From Lewinellaceae bacterium (GTDB taxonomy: Bacteria > Bacteroidota > Bacteroidia > Chitinophagales > Saprospiraceae): a stretch of DNA of 51,114 nt. The DNA is taken from NCBI GenBank assembly GCA_024644235.1, contig JAHELJ010000026.1, forward strand, positions 1-51,114, read 5' to 3'. Below are positions 19,121-28,910 of this stretch, one piece after another. The first letter of the stretch is position 1, and the number at the start of each line of letters is the position of its first letter. The position numbers and the translations under genes are program-made. Under the pieces are notes generated by a model. It had not been told where the DNA came from. It saw nothing but the letters and a program-made list of their open reading frames with translations, and searched no databases.

Positions 19121-19485
19121 GATTGATCTAAAGAACTTCTGATATTATCATGAACCAGTGGATCTTATTTCTGTCCGGTCTCATTCTTTCATTTCGACAA
19201 TACTTGGATCAGTGAATCAACTAAACATTAGGCAAGAGTTCCTTTATCTTTCCGATAGAATGTGGTCGAGCCTTAAAGTATCTCACGATAGGTAGACCTA
19301 CGAATGGGACCTATTTAACACTAAAGTTCATAGCTGTCCATATGATGACTTAGTGTTGATCGGGCTGAGCGAATTAACGATTCACCTCATATTCGGATAC
19401 ATTCGAATTCAGGTCGTGGATTGGCCCTGTGCCTACTATTACGATAGTAATTTGACGAACAAGTAGATTCATCCACTCATGATGC
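19121..19485. other. Non-coding spacer of 365 bp
   Basis: No open frame with family resemblance and no RNA gene is recognised. The stretch separates the start of the DUF11 pseudogene from the end of the phosphatase gene, so it should hold the promoter of the former and the terminator of the latter. I cannot point to a convincing example of either; only a weak 5-bp hairpin around 19437-19450 is seen. Confidence 0.5.
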
Positions 19486-22400
19486 TTAGTTTGTGACAAC
19501 AAATTTCTTGATCTGAACCTCTCCCCTAAAGACTACCCTGACAAAGTAAGTACCGGGCGACATTTTGCTAACATCCAACTGCGATTCATATTCAGGTCCA
19601 GTGAAATAGACATCGTCTTTATGAAAACTCATACCACTAATATCAAAAATGTCAAATTGTAAGTTAGTGTTTGAGGACAACGGTGCTTTCCAATTGATAG
19701 TGAGTCTATCCCTAGCAGGATTAGGATAAAGCTCCACGCTTACAAATTCTTTTTGATCGCTCCTTTCGATAGATGCTAATTGTGCCAGGACTGGCACTTG
19801 CATATCACAGGATGAGACGTCGGATAAATCGACACTCATCATGACAGCTGAATTTCCATCATAACCATCTTTCAGCAATATCTCGATAGCTTGGGTGTGA
19901 TCAGCAATCCATATTTCTGCTGTTTCCTGCAGCATACCATTATACACGCTATGTCTCTGCCAATTCCCATTGCTATCCAAAAAATTGACCTCCACTAGAT
20001 CGACATATCTCAATCTTTTCTTCCTCCTCCTGATGCCACTTAGGTCTGATATCTGAAAGGAAATATCAGTTTGCATTGTGTTAAAAAATATGGTACTGGT
20101 GCTAAATCCATTTCCCGAGTGTCTTAATGGGTTTGAGTCAAACTGAGATATTACTATCTGGCAATCTTCACATCCGTCCGGAATCCCATCTTGATCAGAA
20201 TCGATGGAGTCATCAAAACCGGGACAGACATCTAGAGCATCGCATACACCGTCATTGTCGCTATCCTGTAAAGTGCCGGTACAACCACAGTTCGCATCAT
20301 ACACATCGTTCACCGTACAATCATCCCCGTCGTCACAAGCGGTGCCGATCAGATTGTCGTCCTGACCCGGACATTGATCCTCAGCATCACAAACTCCATC
20401 ACTATCGCTGTCTTGCAGAGTTCCTGTGCAACCACAGTTCGCATCATATACATCGTTTATTGTACAATCATCCCCGTCGTCGCAGGCAGTGCCGATCAGG
20501 TTGTCATCCTGTCCCGGGCATTCATCTTCCGCATCGCAAACTCCGTCATTATCGCTGTCTTGCAGCGTACCCGAACAACCACAGTTCGAATCGTACACAT
20601 CGTTTACCGTGCAATCATCCCCGTCGTCGCAAGCAGTGCCGATCAGATTATCATCCATCCCCGGACATTGATCCTCGGCATCACAAACTCCGTCATTATC
20701 ACTGTCTTGCAACGTGCCCGAACAGCCACAGTTCGCATCGTACACATCGTTCACCGTGCAGTCGTTTCCATCGTCGCAAGCAGTGCCGATCAGATTATCA
20801 TCCATCCCAGGACATTGATCCTCAGCATCACAAACACCATCATTATCACTGTCCTGTAACGTACCCGAACAACTACAGTTCGCATCATACACATCGTTCA
20901 CCGTGCAGTCATTCCCATCATCGCACGCAGTGCCGATCAGATTGTCATCCTGACCCGGGCATTGGTCCAGACCATCACAGACGCCATCGTTATCGCTGTC
21001 TTGCAGTGTGCCCACACAACCACAGTTTGCATCATACACATCGTTCACCGTGCAGTCATTCCCATCATCGCAGGCAGTGCCGATCAGATTGTCATCCTGA
21101 CCCGGGCATTGGTCCTCGGCATCACAGACGCCATCGTTATCGCTGTCTTGCAGTGTGCCCACACAACCGCAGTTCGCATCATACACATCGTTCACCGTGC
21201 AGTCATTCCCATCGTCGCAGGCAGTGCCAATCAGATTGTCATCCTGTCCTGGACATTGATCATCAGCATCACAAACACCGTCATTGTCACTGTCTTGTAA
21301 CGTACCGCTACAATTACAATTGGCATCATACTGGTCATCAATGGTACAGGGATCACCATCATCGCAGGGATCATTGACCAAGAGGCAACCATTATCTTTA
21401 TTTATCGTAAAAAAATCTTCAACAACACCTGTTTCCCGAATAAATTTAACGCTCATCTGATTGCCACCGATCTCAAGCACACATGATCCGAGTCTCGATA
21501 CAGAATAATACATGGCTTCATGATCAAGGGGTCCACTTGAAGTCTTTCCTGATGAGCCGGATGTAATATATACTGCACCTTCCGTTTGGTCGTACGCTTT
21601 TTGATATGCTCCGTCCCCGCTGGTTCGGCCATCTCCATCTCCATTTGAGCCTACTGTATGAATCTGGGGATTGAATGAATCGGAATTTCCGTAGTGTCCA
21701 TTAAGAAAGAAAGATCTCTCATAGGAATGGCTGTGACCGGAGAAAACAAGATCAACTCCGTTTGCCTCCAGCATAGGCAAGAAGTTTTGCCGCATGTCTC
21801 TGAGTGCACCTTCTGAATCGGAATCATGTGAACCTTTGGAATAGGCCGGATGATGCCAAAATGCCACTATCCAGTCCGCTGTGGTATTTTGGATATCTGC
21901 CTCACACCAGTTATACATACTTCCTCCCACAGATCGATTTGATTCGTAAGAGTCCAGACTGATGAAGTGGACATTACCAAAATCAAATGAATAGTACGCT
22001 TCTGTTCCTGAAGGAACTCCACCACACTCTGCAAGCGTGGGAAAACTGAAAATATCGTAGTAGGGACCACTTTGTGTACTTGAATTGGCTGAATGTCCAT
22101 CGTGATTTCCCAGGCATGACCAGGAAACTGTCCGCTTTAGTATATCCTCGTACATATTTTCAAAGAGCGCAAATTGATACTCCGTATCGGTGCCATCACT
22201 ATAGGCATTATCACCTAAAAACAACATCATGTCGGTATGATCACCTCCACCGTAAGAATAGTACGCATCCCGAACGGCTCGAGCATTACTATTGGCTGTA
22301 CCGCAGTCACCAAGTATCCAGGCCCGTAGGGAGGCTGAAGATCCAGAGGGAGGTGAAGTCTTGAAATACAGTTCAGATGCTGCAGGAACCAGCACATTTG

Positions 22401-23193
22401 ATGCGTTGGAAATTTCGTAGTAGTACGTGGTATTTGACGATAAACCAGTTAAGGTAATCTCATGATCGGTTTTTGGTGTATTGTCGGAGCTATTTTGGTT
22501 GAGATTATTTTGAGAGGTACCATAAAAAAGGACCGATTCCGTAGCAGAGGCTGTTCTCCACTTGATCGTCATGGAATTTGGGGACCCTTTCTGCAAATAA
22601 GGCCCGCGTATAACATTGACCTGCCCAGGAGGATTACCGACAAGCTTGAAATCAAAACTAATATCTGAACTGGATGCACTACGCTGATGTACTTCGACAG
22701 CCAGCACATTGGTTCCATCGACTAAAGTATTGCCGATATTCAGTGAAGCCATTGCATCGTCCGAACTGGTTGAAGAGGCAAACGTGCCATATTCAATATT
22801 CCCTGGAGGCATATTCACACGCCATACTTCCTGTCCGTTCAGGTAGACCACCGCCCCGTCATCATAGATCAAATTCAGATCCAAGTTTCCGTAGACTGAT
22901 GCGTCCAACACTTGAAATTCGTGACGGAAATAACCAGTTAATGTCGAACTATTAATGACGGTATTCTCATCACCGTCTCCATAGCCCAGTTGAGCATTTC
23001 CGTTGGACCAAGAACTGTGATCATAAGTGACTTCATGCCATTCGAATCCACCCACCAAGGGAGGCACTGACTCCAAGTCGGAATAATACCATACTTCGCC
23101 GTAACTGATTAGGGTAGTTTGCGATAAAATTGAATTTGAAAAAAATAGAAAGAGTGTGCACCAGGTAATAAATTGTACCAAGGAATGCTTCAT
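19486..23193 (-). CDS. Large secreted metallophosphoesterase (purple acid phosphatase-like) with Asp/Cys repeats
   Basis: 1235 residues. Signal peptide 1-24. A beta-sandwich carbohydrate-binding-like domain follows (about 28-190, YLNGQEVWRVNMPPGN). An FnIII/purple-acid-phosphatase N-terminal domain lies about 192-285. The metallophosphoesterase core spans about 288-560 with GDCG (Asp296), LGDNAYSDG, GNHD (362-365), FWHHP and GHSH (486-489), a complete dinuclear metal site. Residues 608-998 are eight tandem repeats of 49 residues. The end is a T9SS sorting tail (LYPNPARDRLTINW ... GTYFVRVVF). It is probably a cell-surface phosphatase or phosphodiesterase exported by T9SS. The repeats are likely a Ca-binding stalk. 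It lies seven bases downstream of a TPR gene, so the two form an operon. The physiological substrate is unknown. Confidence 0.9.
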   Translation of the reverse strand: MKHSLVQFITWCTLFLFFSNSILSQTTLISYGEVWYYSDLESVPPLVGGFEWHEVTYDHSSWSNGNAQLGYGDGDENTVINSSTLTGYFRHEFQVLDASVYGNLDLNLIYDDGAVVYLNGQEVWRVNMPPGNIEYGTFASSTSSDDAMASLNIGNTLVDGTNVLAVEVHQRSASSSDISFDFKLVGNPPGQVNVIRGPYLQKGSPNSMTIKWRTASATESVLFYGTSQNNLNQNSSDNTPKTDHEITLTGLSSNTTYYYEISNASNVLVPAASELYFKTSPPSGSSASLRAWILGDCGTANSNARAVRDAYYSYGGGDHTDMMLFLGDNAYSDGTDTEYQFALFENMYEDILKRTVSWSCLGNHDGHSANSSTQSGPYYDIFSFPTLAECGGVPSGTEAYYSFDFGNVHFISLDSYESNRSVGGSMYNWCEADIQNTTADWIVAFWHHPAYSKGSHDSDSEGALRDMRQNFLPMLEANGVDLVFSGHSHSYERSFFLNGHYGNSDSFNPQIHTVGSNGDGDGRTSGDGAYQKAYDQTEGAVYITSGSSGKTSSGPLDHEAMYYSVSRLGSCVLEIGGNQMSVKFIRETGVVEDFFTINKDNGCLLVNDPCDDGDPCTIDDQYDANCNCSGTLQDSDNDGVCDADDQCPGQDDNLIGTACDDGNDCTVNDVYDANCGCVGTLQDSDNDGVCDAEDQCPGQDDNLIGTACDDGNDCTVNDVYDANCGCVGTLQDSDNDGVCDGLDQCPGQDDNLIGTACDDGNDCTVNDVYDANCSCSGTLQDSDNDGVCDAEDQCPGMDDNLIGTACDDGNDCTVNDVYDANCGCSGTLQDSDNDGVCDAEDQCPGMDDNLIGTACDDGDDCTVNDVYDSNCGCSGTLQDSDNDGVCDAEDECPGQDDNLIGTACDDGDDCTINDVYDANCGCTGTLQDSDSDGVCDAEDQCPGQDDNLIGTACDDGDDCTVNDVYDANCGCTGTLQDSDNDGVCDALDVCPGFDDSIDSDQDGIPDGCEDCQIVISQFDSNPLRHSGNGFSTSTIFFNTMQTDISFQISDLSGIRRRKKRLRYVDLVEVNFLDSNGNWQRHSVYNGMLQETAEIWIADHTQAIEILLKDGYDGNSAVMMSVDLSDVSSCDMQVPVLAQLASIERSDQKEFVSVELYPNPARDRLTINWKAPLSSNTNLQFDIFDISGMSFHKDDVYFTGPEYESQLDVSKMSPGTYFVRVVFRGEVQIKKFVVTN
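20200..21372 (-). repeat. Eight tandem 147-bp units encoding 49-residue Asp/Cys repeats
   Basis: Eight consecutive units within the phosphatase gene: the first of 48 codons, the other seven of 49. Each reads in part GTACDDGNDCTVNDVYD, then ANCGC, GTLQDSDNDGVCD and CPGQDDNLI. The units differ by few residues (Asn/Asp, Gln/Met, Gly/Ser/Val/Thr), and the DNA is nearly as conserved as the protein. The DxDxDG-type segment resembles the Ca-binding motif of thrombospondin type 3 repeats, and six Cys per unit could form disulfides. Unit number is likely to vary between strains. Confidence 0.93.
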
Positions 23194-23200
23194 ATTAAAA

Positions 23201-24031
23201 TTATTTGGTGCTTACATTAGGTAAGTATGTATTCATAAGTCCGTTAAGACGATTTTTCAATTGAAGAACTGAGGAGTTTTGCTGTAATCTTGGAGGTAAA
23301 CTAGAGATCGCCTCGCGGGCAGCAAGAACATCAAATTGGCAAGAGGATAAATTGCCAATTGAACAGTGTATTTCAGCTCTCCTTGCCAGCGGAAATTCTT
23401 TTCGGTTGCTCCTGGCGATGATTCGATCCTGTAAGGTCAAGGCCTTATCGAATTCTAGGACAGACAGATAACAATTGATCAACTCAGTCTCCAAACCTGG
23501 TACCGGCCCCAGCTTCGATAGACCGTCCTCAAGTATTTCAATAGCTTCCATCGTATCTCTACTCATCAATGTTGCACTTGCGGCCTCCAGGAAATTTTCT
23601 GGTATGGGACGAATTGAAGAAATAATAACCAGCTGATGAAAATCTGATGCTGACTGATACCGACGTAGATTTTCGTGATTCAATGCGGCCAGTCGCAATG
23701 CTGGAATATCTTTTGGATTTTCTGAAAGAATCTTTCTGAGATAGGAAAGACTGCGCTGCGATTTATCCAGATGATAATACACAGTGGCTAGATAAAACCA
23801 CAAACGAGCAGACTTTAGTCCACCTCTTTCACATCTTCGCAGATCTTTTCTAGCGAGGCCGTAATCTTCGTGTTGAACATACAGCTCTCCCCGTTGGCGA
23901 TACAACTCCAGGTCGTTGGGAGATTGAGCTATACGGGCAGTGACTGCTTCAATGCGTGCGTGGAGATCGCCGTGAGCCTCACAGACGTATATGATCGACA
24001 GATAAAATATTGAAATCAGAATATATCGCAT
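23201..24031 (-). CDS. Exported TPR protein paired with the phosphatase
   Basis: 276 residues with a signal peptide (MRYILISIFYLSIIYVCEA). Residues about 25-200 form tetratricopeptide-like helical repeats (YRQRGELYVQHEDYGLARKD, LWFYLATVYYHLDKSQ, ALRLAALNHENLRRYQSA). The C-terminal part is helical without recognisable motif. It ends seven bases before the ATG of the phosphatase gene and should be on the same mRNA. TPR proteins bind other proteins; a periplasmic role in folding, exporting or holding the phosphatase is plausible but not shown by the sequence. No catalytic motif. Confidence 0.75.
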   Translation of the reverse strand: MRYILISIFYLSIIYVCEAHGDLHARIEAVTARIAQSPNDLELYRQRGELYVQHEDYGLARKDLRRCERGGLKSARLWFYLATVYYHLDKSQRSLSYLRKILSENPKDIPALRLAALNHENLRRYQSASDFHQLVIISSIRPIPENFLEAASATLMSRDTMEAIEILEDGLSKLGPVPGLETELINCYLSVLEFDKALTLQDRIIARSNRKEFPLARRAEIHCSIGNLSSCQFDVLAAREAISSLPPRLQQNSSVLQLKNRLNGLMNTYLPNVSTK

Positions 24032-24461
24032 ACCATACCCAGTAGCGCTGTTAGTAATTAACTGACGTAAAAGAGGGTTCGTACTATAGGTATGAATGCC
24101 GTTCGCTCAACTGGGAAGACTATGATTAAGCGAAATTATTGCAGCATTATCAGCTGCCAACTAAATCCTTAACGGGAGCAAGGATCAAATATTTTATCGA
24201 GAGCAAAAAATTTCTCAAACGCAATTCACTCACGCCGATTCTAATTATCTATTTCAACTGCCTTGCCCATCAATCAAAGTGGATGGTAAATTATTTTCAG
24301 TTATAACACTTTATTTACACAATGCCCGCAAAAGACTTTTGAGTCTTCAGAGTTTAGTATGATCCCACAGTGTATTTGACTTACACCAAATTCCATAAAT
24401 CAAGCAGATTGGCAGACATTAATCTCTGAAATTCAATAACTTCAGGTGGATTTCAAGAAAG
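24032..24461. other. Divergent promoter region of 430 bp
   Basis: The stretch lies between the divergent starts of the TPR gene (-) and the DUF1592 gene (+), so it must contain two promoters. It is A/T-rich. I looked for the Bacteroidota sigma consensus (TTTG, about 19 bases, TAnnTTTG) and found only partial matches, such as GTGTATTTG near 24370 with poor spacing. No RNA gene or ORF is recognised. Confidence 0.5.
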
Positions 24462-26432
24462 ATGAGCTGCTTTTATAGTCGCATTCTCCTACTCTTTTTA
24501 CTCGGTTCCTGGTCGTCGCACGTCACTGCCGACACCAAGCAAGACAAATATTGGCGTAAAATTGCCCATCCGATTCTAGCCAAACACTGCACTTCCTGTC
24601 ACAACGCTGCTGACAAAAAAGCGGGGATCGATTTCGATCTTTACTACTATGTACCCAGCGTAATTGGTCACGGCGAGATGTGGCAAAAGGCCGTGGAGAT
24701 GATGCAGCAAAGCAAAATGCCTCCCTCTGGCCAGCCCCGTATGAGTGATGGCGACCGGGATGCATTGATTGGTGTAGTAAATAGCATTCTGGACAGTGCA
24801 TTGGCCCAGCCTGATCCAGGTCCGCCGGTTCTTCGTCGGTTGAGTCACCGCGAGTATGGATACACGATCAGGGATTTGCTTGATCTCGATTTCGATGCCA
24901 TGGCCTTCTTTCCGAAAGAAGGATCGGGTGGTGAAGGTTTCGACAATCAGGGTAGGGTGTTGTTTATGACTCCCTTACTGATGGAACGCTATTATATGGC
25001 TGCTGATTCCATAGTCAAGGCCCTGCGGCAGGATGAAGACCGCTGGAATCGTATTGCAGAGAATAGCTATCGACCCGGTCTGTTCAGGAAGGTTCTCAAT
25101 AGGATCAAAGGCCTGTGGAGCAGTGATGATCCCCGTTGGGAAGAACCAAGACGAAGGGCCCAACAGGTGATCATTCCATTTGCCACAAAAACATTCCGGG
25201 GTTTTCTGAGTCAAGAAGATCGCACGGAATTGATCGAATTTTTTGATGAAATCTATTTCTCCAGATTGTGGAAAAAGAAAGATGGATTTGACCAGGCTCT
25301 GGCCACCGTCTTTAAGCGAGTACTCGTTTCTCCCATGTTTCTCTACCGGAGTGAGGTCAATCTCCCCATACACAAACCATACGCGATTTCCAATCTGGAA
25401 CTCGCGTCACGTCTCTCCTACTTGCTCTGGACATCCATGCCGGATGACATCCTAATTCAGGTGGCTTACCGGGAGGATCTTCATGATCCAAAGGTGCTAA
25501 GCAGGGAAGCCAGACGGATGATGAAAGACATGAAGTTTAGACGATTTGCCCAATCCTTTGCTCCCCAATGGCTGGGGGTGGAAGAACCGATGAGCAGTCC
25601 TCATGCAGATCAGGAATTGTTTCCTGAATTCACGAGCAATTTGCAAAACTCAATGAGACAGGAAGTGATTGACTTTTTCTATCAGGCTTTCTGTGTGGAG
25701 AAGAATGCACTGAATCTGATCGCGGCAGATTATACTATGCTTGATGAATCACTCGCCAAGCACTATGAAATACCGAATGTACAAGGACCCGAGTTTCGGA
25801 AAGTACAGGTCACCGATTACGGCCGGGGAGGTGTACTCGGTATGGGTGCTGTCCTCACCTCTACATCCCTGTCCAACCGTACCAGCCCGGTGCTGAGAGG
25901 TCAATGGGTGCTCGAGCAAGTTATGGGCACACCGGCACCACCCCCGCCACCCGATGTACCCGAGCTCAACGAAGAGGAAGGCACACCGGCGGATGAGCTG
26001 GATCTGCGAGCTCTTCTGGAACTGCATCGTGCCGCACCCAACTGTGCAGGATGCCATAATAAGATGGATCCCATCGGATTTGCTATGGAAAACTTCGATG
26101 CCATCGGCAGATGGCGACAGCATTATCGTGGTGAAATCCAGATCGATGCCTCAGTTATTCTGGAAAATGGTCGACAAATAGAAGGACCAATCGAACTAAA
26201 GAAAGCCCTGGTGGAAGAGAAAGAGAAATTTGCAGAAAATCTCTCGCGCAAAGTGATGTCATACGCTCTTGGCAGGGGAGTCGTCTTTGCCGATTCACCC
26301 ACCTGGAGGGAGATGAAACGAAGTCTCTTGGAAAGCAATTTCAATAGCGAAGATATGATGCTTGCCATGGTAAACAGTTATCCTTTTCGACACCGGCAAA
26401 GCGACATGACCGAGCTATATATCAAACAATAA
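24462..26432 (+). CDS. Cytochrome c / DUF1587-DUF1592-DUF1588-DUF1585 protein
   Basis: 656 residues. Signal peptide about 1-23. A haem-binding CTSCH (43-47) belongs to the Planctomycete-type cytochrome c domain. DUF1587 follows (RRLSHREYGYTIRDLLDLD), then DUF1592 (about 300-430, ASRLSYLLWTSMPDD), DUF1588 (SLSNRTSPVLRGQWVLEQ followed by a Pro-rich stretch) and DUF1585 at the C-terminus. A second haem-like CAGCH lies at 528-532. It lacks the extra carbohydrate-binding inserts of longer relatives. These proteins always travel with DUF1552 proteins, as here, and are believed to take part in an extracytoplasmic redox process, but the reaction is unknown. The stop codon TAA is directly followed by the ATG of the DUF1552 gene. 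Confidence 0.9.
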   Translation: MSCFYSRILLLFLLGSWSSHVTADTKQDKYWRKIAHPILAKHCTSCHNAADKKAGIDFDLYYYVPSVIGHGEMWQKAVEMMQQSKMPPSGQPRMSDGDRDALIGVVNSILDSALAQPDPGPPVLRRLSHREYGYTIRDLLDLDFDAMAFFPKEGSGGEGFDNQGRVLFMTPLLMERYYMAADSIVKALRQDEDRWNRIAENSYRPGLFRKVLNRIKGLWSSDDPRWEEPRRRAQQVIIPFATKTFRGFLSQEDRTELIEFFDEIYFSRLWKKKDGFDQALATVFKRVLVSPMFLYRSEVNLPIHKPYAISNLELASRLSYLLWTSMPDDILIQVAYREDLHDPKVLSREARRMMKDMKFRRFAQSFAPQWLGVEEPMSSPHADQELFPEFTSNLQNSMRQEVIDFFYQAFCVEKNALNLIAADYTMLDESLAKHYEIPNVQGPEFRKVQVTDYGRGGVLGMGAVLTSTSLSNRTSPVLRGQWVLEQVMGTPAPPPPPDVPELNEEEGTPADELDLRALLELHRAAPNCAGCHNKMDPIGFAMENFDAIGRWRQHYRGEIQIDASVILENGRQIEGPIELKKALVEEKEKFAENLSRKVMSYALGRGVVFADSPTWREMKRSLLESNFNSEDMMLAMVNSYPFRHRQSDMTELYIKQ

Positions 26433-27827
26433 ATGAAAATGAATTTAGGAAATACCAGCCGAAGACAAATACTAAAAGGCTTGGGAGCAACCATCGCACT
26501 GCCCTTTATGCAATCGCTAGTACCCAAAGGAATCATGGCCAGCAATCTCAGGGAATTCTCTCCGCGTCCTCAGCGCTTTGCCTGTCTCTTTATGCCCAAT
26601 GGAGTCCGTCCGGATAAATGGTCTCCTACCCAGATCGGCACCGATTTTACACTTTCGCCGATTCTATCTCCATTACACAGGGTGAAGAACAAAATTCTAG
26701 TAGTCGGCGGTCTCAGTAATAAGCATTCTTTCAAAACAGTAGAAGGGCATTACACGAAAACGGCAAATTTTCTCACCTCACTCAAGGTAGCCCGGACCGT
26801 TGATTCAGACGTTGACGCTGGTGGCATTTCTCTGGATCAACTTATGGCTAATCACATTGGCGGACGTACCATGTTCCCTTCCCTTCAATATGGACTTGAC
26901 CGTATGAGGAGTGGAGTATGCAAATCGACTGGCATCACCAAGTTGTATGGCAGCAGCATCTCCTGGGAAACCGGCAAACAGCCTTGCTCACGGGAGATCG
27001 ATCCGCGTATGGCTTTCGACCGGATGTTTCGCAACTACGTTCCGGGTAAAACTCCTTTGCCGGATGATCCGGACAAACAAAGTGTACTCGACATCGTACA
27101 GGAGGATGCCAAGCGAATGGAGAAGCGGATGGGCATCGAAGATCGAAACAAACTCAACGAGTATCTTTCGGCAGTTCGGGCAATAGAACGACGATTGGAA
27201 AACCAGAATGATCTGGCAGACTTTGAAGCCCGGATCACCAATGATATTCGAAAGGAACTCAAGCAAGTAGACATCCGAATTGATGAATGGGCAGAATATG
27301 CTGAGGGGGTAGATGTGACCGAAAAAGCCCGGCTCATGATGGACATCATGGTGCTGGCATTCTGGAGTGATGCTTCCCGGGTCGCTACCTTTATGTTGGG
27401 CAACTCGGCCAGCAATCGAAACTTCTCATTTCTTGAAGGCGTACATGACACCCATCATGCAGTGTCCCATCACAAATCTGATCCCCGGCAATTGGACCAG
27501 TACGAGCGGATCAATCGTTGGCACATCGAACAATATGCTTACCTCTTGGAAAAGCTCGATTCGATAAAAGAAGGCGATCACACCTTACTGGATAACAGCC
27601 TGATTCTGTTTGGTTCCGGCCTGAGGGATGGCATGCGCCACTCGCCCCGAGATCTACCCATCGTGTTGGGAGGAAGCGGCGGCGGAAAACTGATTAGTGG
27701 CCACAATGTGCGCTACGAGGATGATACACCATTGGCCAACCTTTACCACACGATGCTCACCGCCATGGACATCCAGGTGGATCGCTTCGGTGACAGTTCG
27801 GGTGAGTTGTGTGAATTGATGATATGA
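26433..27827 (+). CDS. DUF1552 protein with twin-arginine leader
   Basis: 464 residues. The leader SRRQILKGLGATIALPFMQSL (starting about residue 9) is a Tat-type signal, so the protein is probably exported folded. The rest matches the DUF1552 family: FACLFMPNGVRPDKW, the conserved VVGGLSNKHSF, then GHYTKTANFLT, LDQLMANHIG, and near the end LILFGSGLRDGMRHSPRDLP with His residues typical of a metal site similar to sulfatase/alkaline-phosphatase-like folds. Function unknown in all members. It is always the partner of DUF1592 proteins. It starts immediately after the upstream stop and overlaps the downstream start by four bases (ATGA), implying coupled translation and a shared task. Confidence 0.9.
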   Translation: MKMNLGNTSRRQILKGLGATIALPFMQSLVPKGIMASNLREFSPRPQRFACLFMPNGVRPDKWSPTQIGTDFTLSPILSPLHRVKNKILVVGGLSNKHSFKTVEGHYTKTANFLTSLKVARTVDSDVDAGGISLDQLMANHIGGRTMFPSLQYGLDRMRSGVCKSTGITKLYGSSISWETGKQPCSREIDPRMAFDRMFRNYVPGKTPLPDDPDKQSVLDIVQEDAKRMEKRMGIEDRNKLNEYLSAVRAIERRLENQNDLADFEARITNDIRKELKQVDIRIDEWAEYAEGVDVTEKARLMMDIMVLAFWSDASRVATFMLGNSASNRNFSFLEGVHDTHHAVSHHKSDPRQLDQYERINRWHIEQYAYLLEKLDSIKEGDHTLLDNSLILFGSGLRDGMRHSPRDLPIVLGGSGGGKLISGHNVRYEDDTPLANLYHTMLTAMDIQVDRFGDSSGELCELMI

Positions 27828-28909
27828 TGAGTTGCCTACGAATTCACCATGCGCTCTGGATACTTTCTGTGGGTCTATCACTAGCTAGTTGCACTGACAA
27901 GGACTACTACCCTCTGGATCACTTCTCCGTAGTCCCCAAGATTGACGCCCATGTGCACATCCGTACTGACCGGGATGCGTTTGCCGTTCAGGCAGTCCGC
28001 GACAACTTTAAACTGGTCAATATCGTGGTGGATGGGGCGAGCACCTGGCAGGGTGTACGCGACCAATTTGAATTCGCCGTTCTGCAGCAACAGTCGCAGC
28101 CAGACCTATTCAAGACGATCTCAGCATTTAGTGTGGAGGACTTTCACGAGCCTGGTTGGTCCGAGCGTTGCATCCTTTGGGTAGACAGCTGTTTTGCCCA
28201 GGGCGCCATAGGGATCAAAGTGTGGAAGAACATCGGCATGGTCTTAAGAGACTCCGACAGTTCTAATGTCATGCTCGACGATACCCGCTTCGATACGATC
28301 ATTGATCACCTGGCTGAACAAGACAAGATCCTTTTTGGCCACTTGGGAGAGCCTCTAAATTGCTGGCTGTCTCTCGAGGAGATGACTACCAACAATGACC
28401 GGTCGTACTTCGAAGAGCATCCGCAATATCATATGTACCTCCATCCCGACCTCCCCTCCTACCACGATCAAATGAGCGCTCGCGACCGGCGATTGGACAA
28501 ACATCCTGAGCTAACGTTTGTAGGTGCCCATATGGCCAGCATTGAATGGGACGTTGACACCTTGGCAGCCTGGCTAGACACCTATCCGCAAGCCACTATC
28601 GACCTGGCAGCCCGGATGGGCCAGGTATTCTATCAGACGCAGCAGAACCGGGACCGAGTGCGAAATTTTTTCCTGAAATATCAGAATCGGGTGATGTACG
28701 CCACGGATGTTGTAGAACGGGGTACATCAGACGCTAAGCAATTCGCTGAAAACTTACACGAAACTTGGATGCGTGACTGGCGATATTTTGTCACTGATGA
28801 AAAAATGGAAAGTGATCTGATCGACGGCTCTTTTCAAGGCATCAAGCTACCGAGGGAAGCAGTGGATAATATTTATTATGAGACTGCTGCTAGAATATTT
28901 CAATTTTAG
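27824..28909 (+). CDS. Lipoprotein amidohydrolase-family enzyme
   Basis: 361 residues. The leader ends in lipobox LASC (Cys23), so it is a lipoprotein. The metal motif His43-x-His45 is in KIDAHVHIRTD. Other expected ligands are visible in KILFGHLGEPL, VGAHMASIEW and VMYATDVVERG (Asp near residue 294), matching the amidohydrolase-2 (TIM-barrel metal-dependent hydrolase) family. Substrates in this family range from carboxylated aromatics to lactones; here it cannot be assigned. The start overlaps the stop of the DUF1552 gene (ATGA), so it is the third gene of that operon. That linkage suggests hydrolysis or decarboxylation of the product of the DUF1592/DUF1552 pair. Confidence 0.85.
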   Translation: MMSCLRIHHALWILSVGLSLASCTDKDYYPLDHFSVVPKIDAHVHIRTDRDAFAVQAVRDNFKLVNIVVDGASTWQGVRDQFEFAVLQQQSQPDLFKTISAFSVEDFHEPGWSERCILWVDSCFAQGAIGIKVWKNIGMVLRDSDSSNVMLDDTRFDTIIDHLAEQDKILFGHLGEPLNCWLSLEEMTTNNDRSYFEEHPQYHMYLHPDLPSYHDQMSARDRRLDKHPELTFVGAHMASIEWDVDTLAAWLDTYPQATIDLAARMGQVFYQTQQNRDRVRNFFLKYQNRVMYATDVVERGTSDAKQFAENLHETWMRDWRYFVTDEKMESDLIDGSFQGIKLPREAVDNIYYETAARIFQF

Positions 28910-28910
28910 A

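Noticed and set aside
20127-21377. A 416-codon His/Arg-rich open frame on the + strand
   Set aside because: It is the antisense of the eight Asp/Cys repeats; its repetitive His/Arg composition follows from the repeat DNA, and it has no start context or family resemblance.
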